A DNA stretch of 64,000 nucleotides from CAZVWJ01 sp964631325. Its GTDB lineage: Bacteria; T1Sed10-126. Both the position numbers and the translations under genes were made by a program. Positions 16,733 through 24,999 of this stretch are shown piece after piece. Location: contig CAZVWJ010000011.1 of the NCBI GenBank assembly GCA_964631325.1, forward strand, positions 1 to 64,000. Direction: 5' to 3'. The notes beneath the pieces are model-generated. The model searched no databases. It worked only from the letters and a program-made list of their open reading frames with translations, and was not told where the DNA came from. Numbering within the stretch: the first letter of the stretch is position 1; each line of letters starts with the position of its first letter.

Positions 16733-17611
16733 GTGCAGATTTTGGAAAACGTAAGTATCGGTCAGTTTACTACCCTGGGGATAGGCGGAGTAGCGGAAAA
16801 AGTATTTCAGCCTGAGTCAATTTCTGAAGTCCAGGGATTGCTGGGCTCCACCCGGGAATCTACAAAGAAGTTGTATGTGCTTGGCGCCGGCAGTAATTTA
16901 CTTGTTCAAAAGGATTTATCTCATTTTGATTTTATCCGTCTGGCTGATAATTTAGTTGTAATCAGTCTCCGGGGGAGGCGACTGTTAGCCCAGGGTGGGG
17001 TGAGATTAAGTAAAATAAGAAAGATCTGTAGAAATCAGGAACTGGCCGGCCTGGAGTGGACGACCGGGATACCGGCGACAGTCGGGGGCGCTGTGGCGAT
17101 GAACGCCGGCGCTTTTGGAAGAACTGTTGCTGATAATTTAAAGCGGGTAAAAGTGGTTGACTGGCAGGGGCAGCTCCGGGAGTTTTCCTGCTCTGAGCTG
17201 GAGTTTGACTACCGGCAAAGTCAATTTCCCCGGGGCGGAATTATTGTTGAAACTGAATTTTCTCTTGAGGAGAGTTCGGCTAACACAATTGAAAGGCGGC
17301 AAAAAGAATTTTTGCAGCGGCGGAAAAATACCCAGCCATTAAACGAAAAGACCGCCGGTTCAGTCTTTAAAAACCCGGGGAATGAAAGCGCCGGTAAATT
17401 AATAGACGAAGCCGGCTTAAAAGGGGAGAGAAGAGGCGAGGCGAAGATTTCTGAAAAACATGCCAATTTTATAATAAATTGCGGTGACGCACGCTGCGCC
17501 GACGTCCTGCGGCTGATTGAACGCGTGCGTCACCGCATACTTAAATTATATGGTCTGGAGCTTGAATTGGAAATAGAGGTTGTTGGTGAGCGTAAAATTA
17601 CAAAAGTTTAA
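16733..17611 (+). CDS. murB: UDP-N-acetylenolpyruvoylglucosamine reductase MurB
   Basis: MurB reduces UDP-GlcNAc-enolpyruvate to UDP-MurNAc with FAD and NADPH. GTG 16733, one base past murC and behind a GGGGGG run, gives 292 residues. Signatures are TTLGIGGVAEKVF near the N-terminus, VLGAGSNLLV (FAD), GLEWTTGIPATVGGAVAMNAGA, and GSVFKNP with the catalytic serine. The C-terminal ELEIEVVGE holds the probable catalytic glutamate. The size and the AGLKGERRGEAKISEKHANF segment match the shorter, Bacillus/Thermotoga-like type rather than the E. coli type. Confidence 0.95.
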   Translation: MQILENVSIGQFTTLGIGGVAEKVFQPESISEVQGLLGSTRESTKKLYVLGAGSNLLVQKDLSHFDFIRLADNLVVISLRGRRLLAQGGVRLSKIRKICRNQELAGLEWTTGIPATVGGAVAMNAGAFGRTVADNLKRVKVVDWQGQLREFSCSELEFDYRQSQFPRGGIIVETEFSLEESSANTIERRQKEFLQRRKNTQPLNEKTAGSVFKNPGNESAGKLIDEAGLKGERRGEAKISEKHANFIINCGDARCADVLRLIERVRHRILKLYGLELELEIEVVGERKITKV

Positions 17612-17655
17612 ACATAATTCTTTCGGATTTTCGGTTGAATTTATAGGTGATTACT

Positions 17656-18570
17656 GTGAGTGAACCACAACATGTTGCCGTAATTTGCGGAGGTGAATCA
17701 GCGGAACGAGAAATATCGCTGAAGACCGGGCATGCGGTTGAGGAAGCGCTGGAAGAGGCTTCGGTCCGGGTCTCTCTGTATGATACATCTCCGAATCTCG
17801 GGGAGAAACTTCGCTCCGAGAAAGTGGACGTTGCCTTTATTGCATTACACGGCCGGGGTGGTGAAGATGGAGAAATTCAGGGAATGTTGGAGTGGAATAA
17901 TATTCCATACACCGGTCCCGGAGTTGCTGCCAGTTCACTCTGCATGGATAAAGTTTATACTAAATTTGTGGTAGAAGAGTTGAATCTACCCACCCCGAAT
18001 TGGTTTATTCTTGAAGCCGGTGAGTCCCCGGAAAATAAAGCTGGTTTTGAACGGCTTGTTGTCAAACCGCGGCGGGAGGGAAGTAGTATTGGCCTTTCCA
18101 TAGTTGGGGAGGATGAGTTTCCCGGAGCCGTGAAAAACGCCCGAGAATACGACGATGAGTTGTTGGTGGAAGAATATATTCCCGGCTATGAAGTTACGAT
18201 GGGAGTTGTGACGCTGGATGATTTTGAACTTCTTCCTCCAGTGGGAATTCGGCCCACCCACGAGTTTTTTGATTTTGATACTAAATATACCAAGGGGTTG
18301 ACCGAATATGATGTGCCGGCTCCACTGGAAGCAAAGGTTGTGGAAAATCTAAAGAATATTACTGAGCGAGCAGTTCATGGTTTTCAGAGTGAAACTTTGT
18401 GCCGGGTGGATTATGTCTTGGATGAAGCGAAAAATCCTTATTTACTGGAGATTAATACTATTCCCGGCTTGACTGCTACCTCTTTGCTTCCTATGGCGGC
18501 AGAAGCGGCCGGGGTAGAGTTTCCAAAATTGATCTGGGGCCTGGTTTGTCGGGCCTGGGAGGATAAATAA
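17656..18570 (+). CDS. ddl: D-alanine:D-alanine ligase
   Basis: Ddl makes D-Ala-D-Ala for MurF. The 304-residue ATP-grasp enzyme has HVAVICGGESAEREISL at the N-terminus, ALHGRGGEDGEIQGMLE, KPRREGSSIGLSIV and LEINTIPGLTATSLLPMAA. GTG 17656 is preferred because AGGTGA lies 5 bases upstream; GTG 17647 is the alternative and would overlap that site. It lies between murB and ftsQ, the common position, and shares one base with the ftsQ start (TAATG). Confidence 0.95.
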   Translation: MSEPQHVAVICGGESAEREISLKTGHAVEEALEEASVRVSLYDTSPNLGEKLRSEKVDVAFIALHGRGGEDGEIQGMLEWNNIPYTGPGVAASSLCMDKVYTKFVVEELNLPTPNWFILEAGESPENKAGFERLVVKPRREGSSIGLSIVGEDEFPGAVKNAREYDDELLVEEYIPGYEVTMGVVTLDDFELLPPVGIRPTHEFFDFDTKYTKGLTEYDVPAPLEAKVVENLKNITERAVHGFQSETLCRVDYVLDEAKNPYLLEINTIPGLTATSLLPMAAEAAGVEFPKLIWGLVCRAWEDK

Positions 18571-19448
18571 TGTCGCCACGCGTTGATCCTAAAAAGAGCA
18601 GTAAACGTAATCGTTCTTATTTTTCCGGGTTTGATTGGAAAAATATTTTCACTACTGGCTGGGGCCTGTTTAAAGTCGTCCTGGTGGGTCTGCTTTGTTT
18701 ACTGGTGTTTCTGGGGTTTTATGACTTTTATCAGTTTGCCCGCACCACGTCCCGGTTAACGGTAAATATTAAGCTCCGGGGAAATAAGAAAATTTCTAAA
18801 AAACAATTGCGGGCCGCTCTGGTTCCCGGCGCGGCTAAATCTTCCCGGCCTGATTGGGGACTGCGTACTCCAGCCGGTGATACGGTAAGCATACTGGCCG
18901 TTGCTCCGGGAGCTATTAAAACGCGCCTAAAAGAGAAATTTCCCCGTTTCGAGAACGTGGAGGTAAAAAAGCAATTACCCCATGAGTTAATTATTCGGGT
19001 AAAAGAAAGAACCCCCCTCGGCCTGGTTCGTCGTAGTTCTTCCGAGTGGAAAGAACGTAAATTTTTACCGGTTGACAGGGAAGGGGTTATTTTTACTATA
19101 CAACCCGGGGAGAAAAAAGAGTTCAAAAAACAATTACCTTTTGTAATGGGACTTGAAAAATTGTCTCCGGAGACCGCCAAATTTAAACGCCGTTGGTCAA
19201 AATTTTTACAGGTCCGAGAGCTTTCCCGGAAAATTTTTAATCGCCGGATTTTTACCTGGTACAGATTTAAACCGGGCGGATTGCTTGTTGCCGAACTGAA
19301 TCGCCCTCGCACCCTGGTTATCCACCTGGGTAAGAAAAATTATGAACCCAAACTAAGAAGATTGTACGAAATGATGACTACGGATGCTTTCCATCAGATT
19401 GATAATTACATCGATTTAACTGATCCGGAGGATGTTAGAGCCCGTTGA
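18570..19448 (+). CDS. ftsQ: Cell-division protein FtsQ/DivIB-like
   Basis: FtsQ is a bitopic protein that bridges cytoplasmic and periplasmic parts of the divisome. The 292-residue protein has a very basic N-terminal tail of about 30 residues, one membrane helix (VVLVGLLCLLVFLGFYDF), and an extracytoplasmic part with a POTRA-like opening (LTVNIKLRGNKKISKKQL) followed by a Lys/Arg-rich FtsQ-type domain including VEVKKQLPHELIIRVKERTP. Identity is supported by that POTRA segment and by its place between ddl and ftsA. The domain is unusually basic. Its start overlaps the ddl stop by one base. Confidence 0.88.
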   Translation: MSPRVDPKKSSKRNRSYFSGFDWKNIFTTGWGLFKVVLVGLLCLLVFLGFYDFYQFARTTSRLTVNIKLRGNKKISKKQLRAALVPGAAKSSRPDWGLRTPAGDTVSILAVAPGAIKTRLKEKFPRFENVEVKKQLPHELIIRVKERTPLGLVRRSSSEWKERKFLPVDREGVIFTIQPGEKKEFKKQLPFVMGLEKLSPETAKFKRRWSKFLQVRELSRKIFNRRIFTWYRFKPGGLLVAELNRPRTLVIHLGKKNYEPKLRRLYEMMTTDAFHQIDNYIDLTDPEDVRAR

Positions 19449-19510
19449 AAATAATGCAAAAACAGGTAATTTTGAAACTTTAATTAATTTTTTAAGGAAG
19501 GTGAGTTCTT

Positions 19511-20770
19511 ATGCCGCAGGACGAGTACATTGTCGGTCTTGATATTGGCACGACTAAGGTTTGTGCCATTATCGGGGAGAAAAATCGAGAAGGGGATATA
19601 GAGATCATTGGAGTTGGGGATGAACCCTCACGTGGTCTGCATCGGGGGATGGTGGTTAACGTGGAAGATACGGTGGAGTCCATCTCCCGGGCGGTGGAGG
19701 AAGCGCAATTGATGGCTGGCGTTGACGTTTATAGTGTTTATGTTGGCATCGCCGGGAAGCATATTAAGAGCTTGAACAGCCCCGGTGTGATCGCTATTTC
19801 TAACGAAACTCGCGAAATTAATGAGAAAGATGTTCAGCGGGTCGTTGACGCTGCCACCTCTATTTCGCTTTCCCAGGAGAAAGAGCGCGAGATAATCCAC
19901 GTGATACCCCAGGAATTTTATGTAGACGGTCAGGACTCCATCGCTGACCCGGTAGGAATGAGTGGGGTTCGTCTGGAAGCGGACGTTCACCTGGTTACCG
20001 CTGATATTAGTGCGACACAGAATATCATAAAAAGTGTCCACCAGGCGGGCTATGATGTCGAAGATATAGTACTGGAGCCACTTGCTTCCAGTTATTCCGT
20101 CCTTGATGCGGATGAGAAAGAGCTTGGCGTCTGTCTCGTTGATATTGGCGGGGGAACCAGTGATATCGCTTTGTTTAACGACGGTTCGGTCTATGACTCT
20201 AAGGTTATTGCCCTGGGCGGTGAACACGTCTCCCAGGACGTTATGAAGGGACTTTGTACTTCTTCAAAGGACGCCGAGATGGTGAAGATAAATCATGGCT
20301 GCGCAATGGTGGATATGGTCCCCGAAGATGAGATGATTGAAGTCCCCTCGGTTGGCGGGCGGGAACCACGAAATATTTCTCGCCGGCATCTCTGTGAAAT
20401 TATTCAACCCCGGATGGAGGAGATTTTTAAATTCATCGATTATGAGATTAAACAGTCCGGTTATCGCGACGATATTATTGCCGGGATGGTTGTTACCGGT
20501 GGTGCATCCGGAATGCAGGGAGTACCCGAGTTGGCCGAGCAGATTGTTGATATGCCAGTCAGGCTCGGTGAACCCTGGGGCGTTTCCGGCTTAATCGAGG
20601 CGGTAAATAATCCCAAATATGCTACCGGCGTCGGACTTGTCCAGTACGGCTTCCAGCAGGCTGAGGAGGAGTCCAGTTATTCGTTTGCCCCGGGCACAAA
20701 TCTGCTGGGTGATGTTGGTGGACGAATGAAAGAGTGGTTCAGTGAAATGGGAGCACTTCTGACAGGATGA
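19511..20770 (+). CDS. ftsA: Cell-division actin homologue FtsA
   Basis: FtsA anchors FtsZ filaments to the membrane. The 419-residue protein has the actin-fold ATP motifs YIVGLDIGTTKVCAIIGE and CLVDIGGGTSDIALF, and MVVTGGASGMQGVPELAE. The segment DVYSVYVGIAGKHIKSLNS belongs to the FtsA-specific SHS2 domain. A probable C-terminal amphipathic membrane helix is MKEWFSEMGALL. AAGGAAGGTGAG lies just before ATG 19511. It is followed 64 bases later by ftsZ. Confidence 0.97.
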   Translation: MPQDEYIVGLDIGTTKVCAIIGEKNREGDIEIIGVGDEPSRGLHRGMVVNVEDTVESISRAVEEAQLMAGVDVYSVYVGIAGKHIKSLNSPGVIAISNETREINEKDVQRVVDAATSISLSQEKEREIIHVIPQEFYVDGQDSIADPVGMSGVRLEADVHLVTADISATQNIIKSVHQAGYDVEDIVLEPLASSYSVLDADEKELGVCLVDIGGGTSDIALFNDGSVYDSKVIALGGEHVSQDVMKGLCTSSKDAEMVKINHGCAMVDMVPEDEMIEVPSVGGREPRNISRRHLCEIIQPRMEEIFKFIDYEIKQSGYRDDIIAGMVVTGGASGMQGVPELAEQIVDMPVRLGEPWGVSGLIEAVNNPKYATGVGLVQYGFQQAEEESSYSFAPGTNLLGDVGGRMKEWFSEMGALLTG

Positions 20771-20834
20771 ACTTGAATCTTAAATTAGTTGGATGGAACG
20801 GGAATCTGATTAACTTTATTAGGAGGTTTTTTTA

Positions 20835-22019
20835 ATGGCTATTAAGGAAGATCTTTTTGAGTTTGACGAAGAGGAAATTAATAATCCAACCGATATTAAG
20901 GTGGTCGGTGTTGGTGGAGGCGGTAATAACGCTGTCACCCGGATGAAAGAAGCCGGTGTGAAAGGCGTTGAATTTATCGCGGTGAATACGGATGCCCAGG
21001 ACCTCAAACAGGCCCGGGCTGACGATAAACTGCGAATTTGTGGTAATGACGGCTCTGATGGCCTCGGTGCTGGAGCAGACCCCAAAGTGGGCTTGAATGC
21101 CGCTAAAAAAAGCCGCGAAGAAATCAAATCGGCTATTGATGGGGCCGATTTGTTGTTTGTAACTGCCGGAATGGGCGGTGGTACCGGTACAGGTGCTGCG
21201 CCGGTAATTGCTGATATGGCTAAGGAAGAGCTGGGTATCTTAACAATTGGTGTCGTTACCCGTCCCTTTGAATACGAAGGGAAAGTTCGCCATAAAAATG
21301 CTGCCGCCGGGATTAAACAGATCCGGGATAGTGTTGATACCCTGATCGTGGTTCCCAACGAACGGCTGTTTGACGTTATTGATGAGGATACCCCCTTTCT
21401 GCAGGCCTTTGAAATTGCTGATGAGGTCCTTTACCAGGGAGTCCAGGGTATTTCTGAACTGATTGTGGAAGAGGGGGATATTAACCTTGATTTTGCTGAT
21501 GTTCAGACAGTTATGAAAGAAAAAGGCGACGCCCTCATGGGAATTGGCGAAGCGACTGGTGATGATGCGGCTGTTGATGCGGCTCAGCAGGCTCTACACT
21601 GTCCTCTGCTTGAAACCAACGACATTGATGGAGCCAGCGGGGTTATCGTTAATATAATGGGCGGACGTGATATTACCGCTCACGAAGTTAAACAAGCAAT
21701 AAATCTTGTTCGGAGTAAAGCAGCATCTAAAGCTAACGTAATCGCCGGACAGACTGTTCGTGATGACCTGGATGAGGTCCGGGTTACTGTTATTGCTACC
21801 GGTTTTCCGGCCAAAGAAGAAAGGGAAAGTAACACTGGCAGGGATGATAACAAGGTCTATCGGATGCGGGATCTTTCCGAGAATGACCTCAAAAAACCGG
21901 CTTATGAAAGGAAAGAAAAAGAAGGCCCGGTAGAGGTTGTTAACGAGAACCCGGAAGAAAGTGATGACGACCCGGATGACGATGATCTTAATATTCCTAC
22001 GTTTATGCGGGTAAAGTAG
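20835..22019 (+). CDS. ftsZ: Tubulin-like division GTPase FtsZ
   Basis: FtsZ polymerises into the cytokinetic ring. The 394-residue protein has IKVVGVGGGGNNAVTRM, the tubulin signature AGMGGGTGTGAAPVIA, the T7-loop region NLDFADVQTVM, and a C-terminal acidic linker ending in the conserved peptide DLNIPTFMRVK that binds FtsA. AGGAGG lies 8 bases before ATG 20835. It is the last gene of the cluster. Confidence 0.98.
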   Translation: MAIKEDLFEFDEEEINNPTDIKVVGVGGGGNNAVTRMKEAGVKGVEFIAVNTDAQDLKQARADDKLRICGNDGSDGLGAGADPKVGLNAAKKSREEIKSAIDGADLLFVTAGMGGGTGTGAAPVIADMAKEELGILTIGVVTRPFEYEGKVRHKNAAAGIKQIRDSVDTLIVVPNERLFDVIDEDTPFLQAFEIADEVLYQGVQGISELIVEEGDINLDFADVQTVMKEKGDALMGIGEATGDDAAVDAAQQALHCPLLETNDIDGASGVIVNIMGGRDITAHEVKQAINLVRSKAASKANVIAGQTVRDDLDEVRVTVIATGFPAKEERESNTGRDDNKVYRMRDLSENDLKKPAYERKEKEGPVEVVNENPEESDDDPDDDDLNIPTFMRVK

Positions 22020-22031
22020 GTGGGTCTTTAC

Positions 22032-22050
22032 CTCCCCCTTTTTTGGGGAG
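22032..22050. terminator. Weak hairpin between convergent ftsZ and DUF115 gene
   Basis: CTCCCC (22032-22037) pairs with GGGGAG (22045-22050) across a T-rich loop. There is no trailing T-run, so terminator function is doubtful; it is listed because it sits in the 43-base gap between convergent genes. Confidence 0.3.
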
Positions 22051-22062
22051 ACAAGGGAAAAA

Positions 22063-23724
22063 TCAGTTTCCTGTTTTCTGGTTGGCTATTTTTATTACTT
22101 TCTTCAGGCGGGACTTGATTTTTTCAATAAACCCTGTCGCCAGACTATTTTGATTTCTTTTTCCGAGCCCTTCGGATTTTTGAAACGGTTCATAAAGCCT
22201 CCGGATAATCTCCGGTAGCGAGTCATCCAGCCGGATTAATTTTTGCGTGAGTGTAGATTTTTTCTGCGCGAATAGATCCAGGAGTTTTTGACCCTCAGTA
22301 GCCATTTGTGACCAATTTACTTTGATCGGTGCCGGAGAAATGTCGACGTTTTTTGGTGGACTGATTTTTTCATTTTTCGCCCAGTATTCAGCCGGATCAT
22401 TTATTACAGTCCAGTTGCGCATCGCCAGGCCGTCGTCCCTAAAGTCTAAGCAATTATGGGGGAGGATACCGGCGGCTTCTTCAAACCAGGCGTTTTGTTT
22501 TTGATACTCATCCGTAGTATAAAATTTCCTGTTTTCCCGGCTGTTGACCAGGCTGACTCGCTTGTGACTGTATTTTCCTGAACCGAGAAAACTGTTTAAG
22601 TGAGTCCCGGGCAGGCTTCGAAACCGGTTTAAATTCTTTAGCTGTTCCTCCTCCCAGTGAGCTCCCCGGCTGACTGCTCGATGATAGGTGAAAAGGTGGT
22701 CTACTCCCACTATACCGATTGGCTGTGTGCCGAGGTATTGAGCAAAATCAAGGGCCGTTGTGGTGACGCTACCGCCGCTTTGAAGGGAGACAATTCCTTC
22801 GACAAAATTGCTTAACCAGGCGGCGAATGGGAAAACGGGATCCTTGCCCGTGGTTTCGTGGGAAATGAAAGTTGGAAATCTAAACTGAGTTTTAGCCCAC
22901 TGAAAATATTCCGGCCGGGCCGACCAGCTTCCTATCAGGTTTATTTTTTCCTCGATTCCTGAAATGTATTTACTGTTTCCTTCCTGGGGATCGGTGGATA
23001 AGACATAATCTGCCTTGATTCCTGCTTTTACCAGTATTTTGACACTGGTATCAGCAGCAATAATTAAAAATTTATTCTGGAATTTTTTCAGCCAGCCCAG
23101 GGCCTTTCCGGTGCTTGGCCCCGCTCCAATGATTATTGCAGGCTTGCCGGCATATGAATTTTTCAGGGAAGTAAGAGCCTGCATTTCATCGAGTTCCGGT
23201 AAATTTTTTAGCAGATTATCAAACCAGAGCCAGAAGAATTTTCGCCTTGTCTGGCGTTCACGCAGTTGATGGCGGGCGTCAAGAATTAGCTGTTCATGAA
23301 TCTTTTTTGTTCGCTCGGGGTAGAGCTCCTGGTAATAGGGGTGGATGATCGGACGGGCGTTCTGGAGGAAATTATTCTCCAATTTTTTAAGCGTTTTCTC
23401 TAATTCTTTTCCGGACGAGATAAAAAAATGTTTCTCTTCTTTCTGGAAGCGGCTGGCCGGCGAATCTTCAGGAGGTTCAAATTCCGGCAAAAGTTCCAGC
23501 ACCACGCATTCGTAACCGTGGGCCTCCAGCTCGGCCGGGAAATAACCCATCCCGCCGCCGAGTACGATTAACTGTTTACCTTCCCCTGTTTTTTTCCACT
23601 CTTTGAACCATTTTCCGGCCTCTTCCCGGGGAGCGTATTTGCTGTGCATGATGATACTACCGGCTTCTTTCCGGAGTTCCAGGTAGTATCCCTCTTTTCG
23701 GGCATTTCTAACTTTTACCTCCAT
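22063..23724 (-). CDS. DUF115 / motility-accessory-factor-like protein
   Basis: This 553-residue protein belongs to the DUF115 (MptE-like, Maf_flag10) group. Its core is a Rossmann-like block KPAIIIGAGPSTGKALGWL, then IIAADTSVKILVKAGIKADYVLSTDPQE and GGSVTTTALDFAQYLGTQPI. Family members include flagellin-glycosylating Maf proteins that handle pseudaminic or legionaminic acid, and the pterin pyrophosphokinase MptE. The flanking N-terminal part (LGGGMGYFPAEL) looks like a degenerate nucleotide-binding loop. No flagellar gene is nearby, so a role in surface glycosylation is only inferred, in line with the glycan cluster further right. The ATG at 23722-23724 has GGGAGGA 6 bases upstream. Confidence 0.75.
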   Translation of the reverse strand: MEVKVRNARKEGYYLELRKEAGSIIMHSKYAPREEAGKWFKEWKKTGEGKQLIVLGGGMGYFPAELEAHGYECVVLELLPEFEPPEDSPASRFQKEEKHFFISSGKELEKTLKKLENNFLQNARPIIHPYYQELYPERTKKIHEQLILDARHQLRERQTRRKFFWLWFDNLLKNLPELDEMQALTSLKNSYAGKPAIIIGAGPSTGKALGWLKKFQNKFLIIAADTSVKILVKAGIKADYVLSTDPQEGNSKYISGIEEKINLIGSWSARPEYFQWAKTQFRFPTFISHETTGKDPVFPFAAWLSNFVEGIVSLQSGGSVTTTALDFAQYLGTQPIGIVGVDHLFTYHRAVSRGAHWEEEQLKNLNRFRSLPGTHLNSFLGSGKYSHKRVSLVNSRENRKFYTTDEYQKQNAWFEEAAGILPHNCLDFRDDGLAMRNWTVINDPAEYWAKNEKISPPKNVDISPAPIKVNWSQMATEGQKLLDLFAQKKSTLTQKLIRLDDSLPEIIRRLYEPFQKSEGLGKRNQNSLATGFIEKIKSRLKKVIKIANQKTGN

Positions 23725-23813
23725 GGCTGTTCCTCCCGGGGCAACCCGCTATCTTCCTTGTTTTTGTCTCGAAATCCTGCCAAACTATCTTACTATATAT
23801 GTAGGTTAATTTT

Positions 23814-24135
23814 TAGCCCGGATAATTCGCGACAGCGTAACTGTCGTGAATTATCCGTCCGAAGGACAGCCTTCAATCGAGGCACCATATGTAGTGTTTA
23901 GCGCTGGCAAAGGGCTCTCAAAGCAACTTTGCGGTGAAGCTTCACAATAAAACTACCCGATTGTAGGCTGGGTTAACCCAGCACTCAAACAAAACAAATA
24001 TATTCCCTTAAAACAGTCTGTAATTTTTTGGGTCAATATTACAACTTGATTTATTTGGTAATACAGCCTTGAGTGCTGTATCGTAGATACACATTATGCA
24101 CGAAATGCTAAAATTTCGTGCATAATGTGGGTTAG
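23814..24135 (+). repeat. 322-bp structured dispersed repeat, copy C
   Basis: This lies between the DUF115 gene and lgt and matches 49307-49629 at about 95% by eye. It contains a 16-bp hairpin near the left end (starting GGATAATTCGCGACAG), the palindromes GTGAAGCTTCAC and CTGGGTTAACCCAG, a long-range stem CAGCACTCAA/TTGAGTGCTG, and a 15-bp hairpin near the right end (CATTATGCACGAAAT/ATTTCGTGCATAATG). The ends TTAGCCC and GGGTTAG form a short imperfect inverted repeat. I see no open reading frame. It is either a non-autonomous mobile element or a dispersed structured RNA. Confidence 0.85.
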
Positions 24136-24177
24136 TTGAGTGAACAAAACCTCATATTGGTCCGGGGTGTTGTCTTG

Positions 24178-24996
24178 ATGTTTGATTTTATCTACGTTCA
24201 TGATCTCAGTCCTTATCTGATCAAGTTCGGGGAAGGGATTGGGATCCGCTGGTATGGACTGGCCTATCTCGCCGGGTTTTTGGCCGGTTACTTTTTATTG
24301 CGCTGGCAGAAAAGTAGAGGCTGGCTGGAAATTTCCGAGGACCAATTAACCGACGTTGTCCTGGTCGGGGCCCTCTCCGGTGTTCTCGGCGGGCGGCTGG
24401 GCTACGTTTTCCTGTACGGACTTAAGTTTCTGCTCCGTGACCCGCTCTATTTGCTTCGTATCTGGGAGGGGGGGATGTCCATCCACGGGGGACTTCTCGG
24501 CGCTTTGCTGGGCGTGATCTGGTTTGCTAGGAAACATAATATAAATTTCTGGGAGCTGGCTGATGCCGGCGTGCTGGTCACCCCGCCCGGCCTGATGTTC
24601 GGGCGGATAGCAAACTTTATTAACGGGGAACTGTGGGGCCGGCCGACGGCCGGTAGCTGGGGTGTGATTTTTCCCCGCGCTCCCGGTGACTTTGTTCCGC
24701 GCCATCCTTCCCAGCTCTACGAGGCCCTCCTCGAGGGACCTCTGCTGTTTGGCCTCCTCTATTTGATCCGCCGCTATTTTTGCCGGGACGGTGTCCTCAC
24801 CGCCGGTTTCCTGGTTAACTACGGCTTGATCCGGTTTTTTGTTGAATTTTTTCGCGCTCCCGATCCCTTCATTGGCTACGAGCTTTTCGGCATGACCCGT
24901 GGCCAGGAGTATTCCCTGGTAATGATTTTCCTCGGTCTCTGTCTCTATTTCTGGTCTGTCTGGAATCAGCCTCGATCCCCGCAAGAACTTTCATAA
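24178..24996 (+). CDS. lgt: Prolipoprotein diacylglyceryl transferase
   Basis: Lgt attaches diacylglycerol to the lipobox cysteine of lipoproteins, for example the TRL protein at 179. The 272-residue membrane protein has about seven helices and the signatures MSIHGGLLGALLG, GRIANFINGELWGRPT (family GRxxNFxNxEL) and HPSQLYEALLEG, with the essential His, Arg and Glu. ATG 24178, with GGGGTG 8 bases upstream, is preferred to TTG 24136, which directly abuts the end of the 322-bp repeat. The repeat may carry or disturb the native upstream region. It ends four bases before a GT-C gene. Confidence 0.95.
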   Translation: MFDFIYVHDLSPYLIKFGEGIGIRWYGLAYLAGFLAGYFLLRWQKSRGWLEISEDQLTDVVLVGALSGVLGGRLGYVFLYGLKFLLRDPLYLLRIWEGGMSIHGGLLGALLGVIWFARKHNINFWELADAGVLVTPPGLMFGRIANFINGELWGRPTAGSWGVIFPRAPGDFVPRHPSQLYEALLEGPLLFGLLYLIRRYFCRDGVLTAGFLVNYGLIRFFVEFFRAPDPFIGYELFGMTRGQEYSLVMIFLGLCLYFWSVWNQPRSPQELS

Positions 24997-24999
24997 CAG

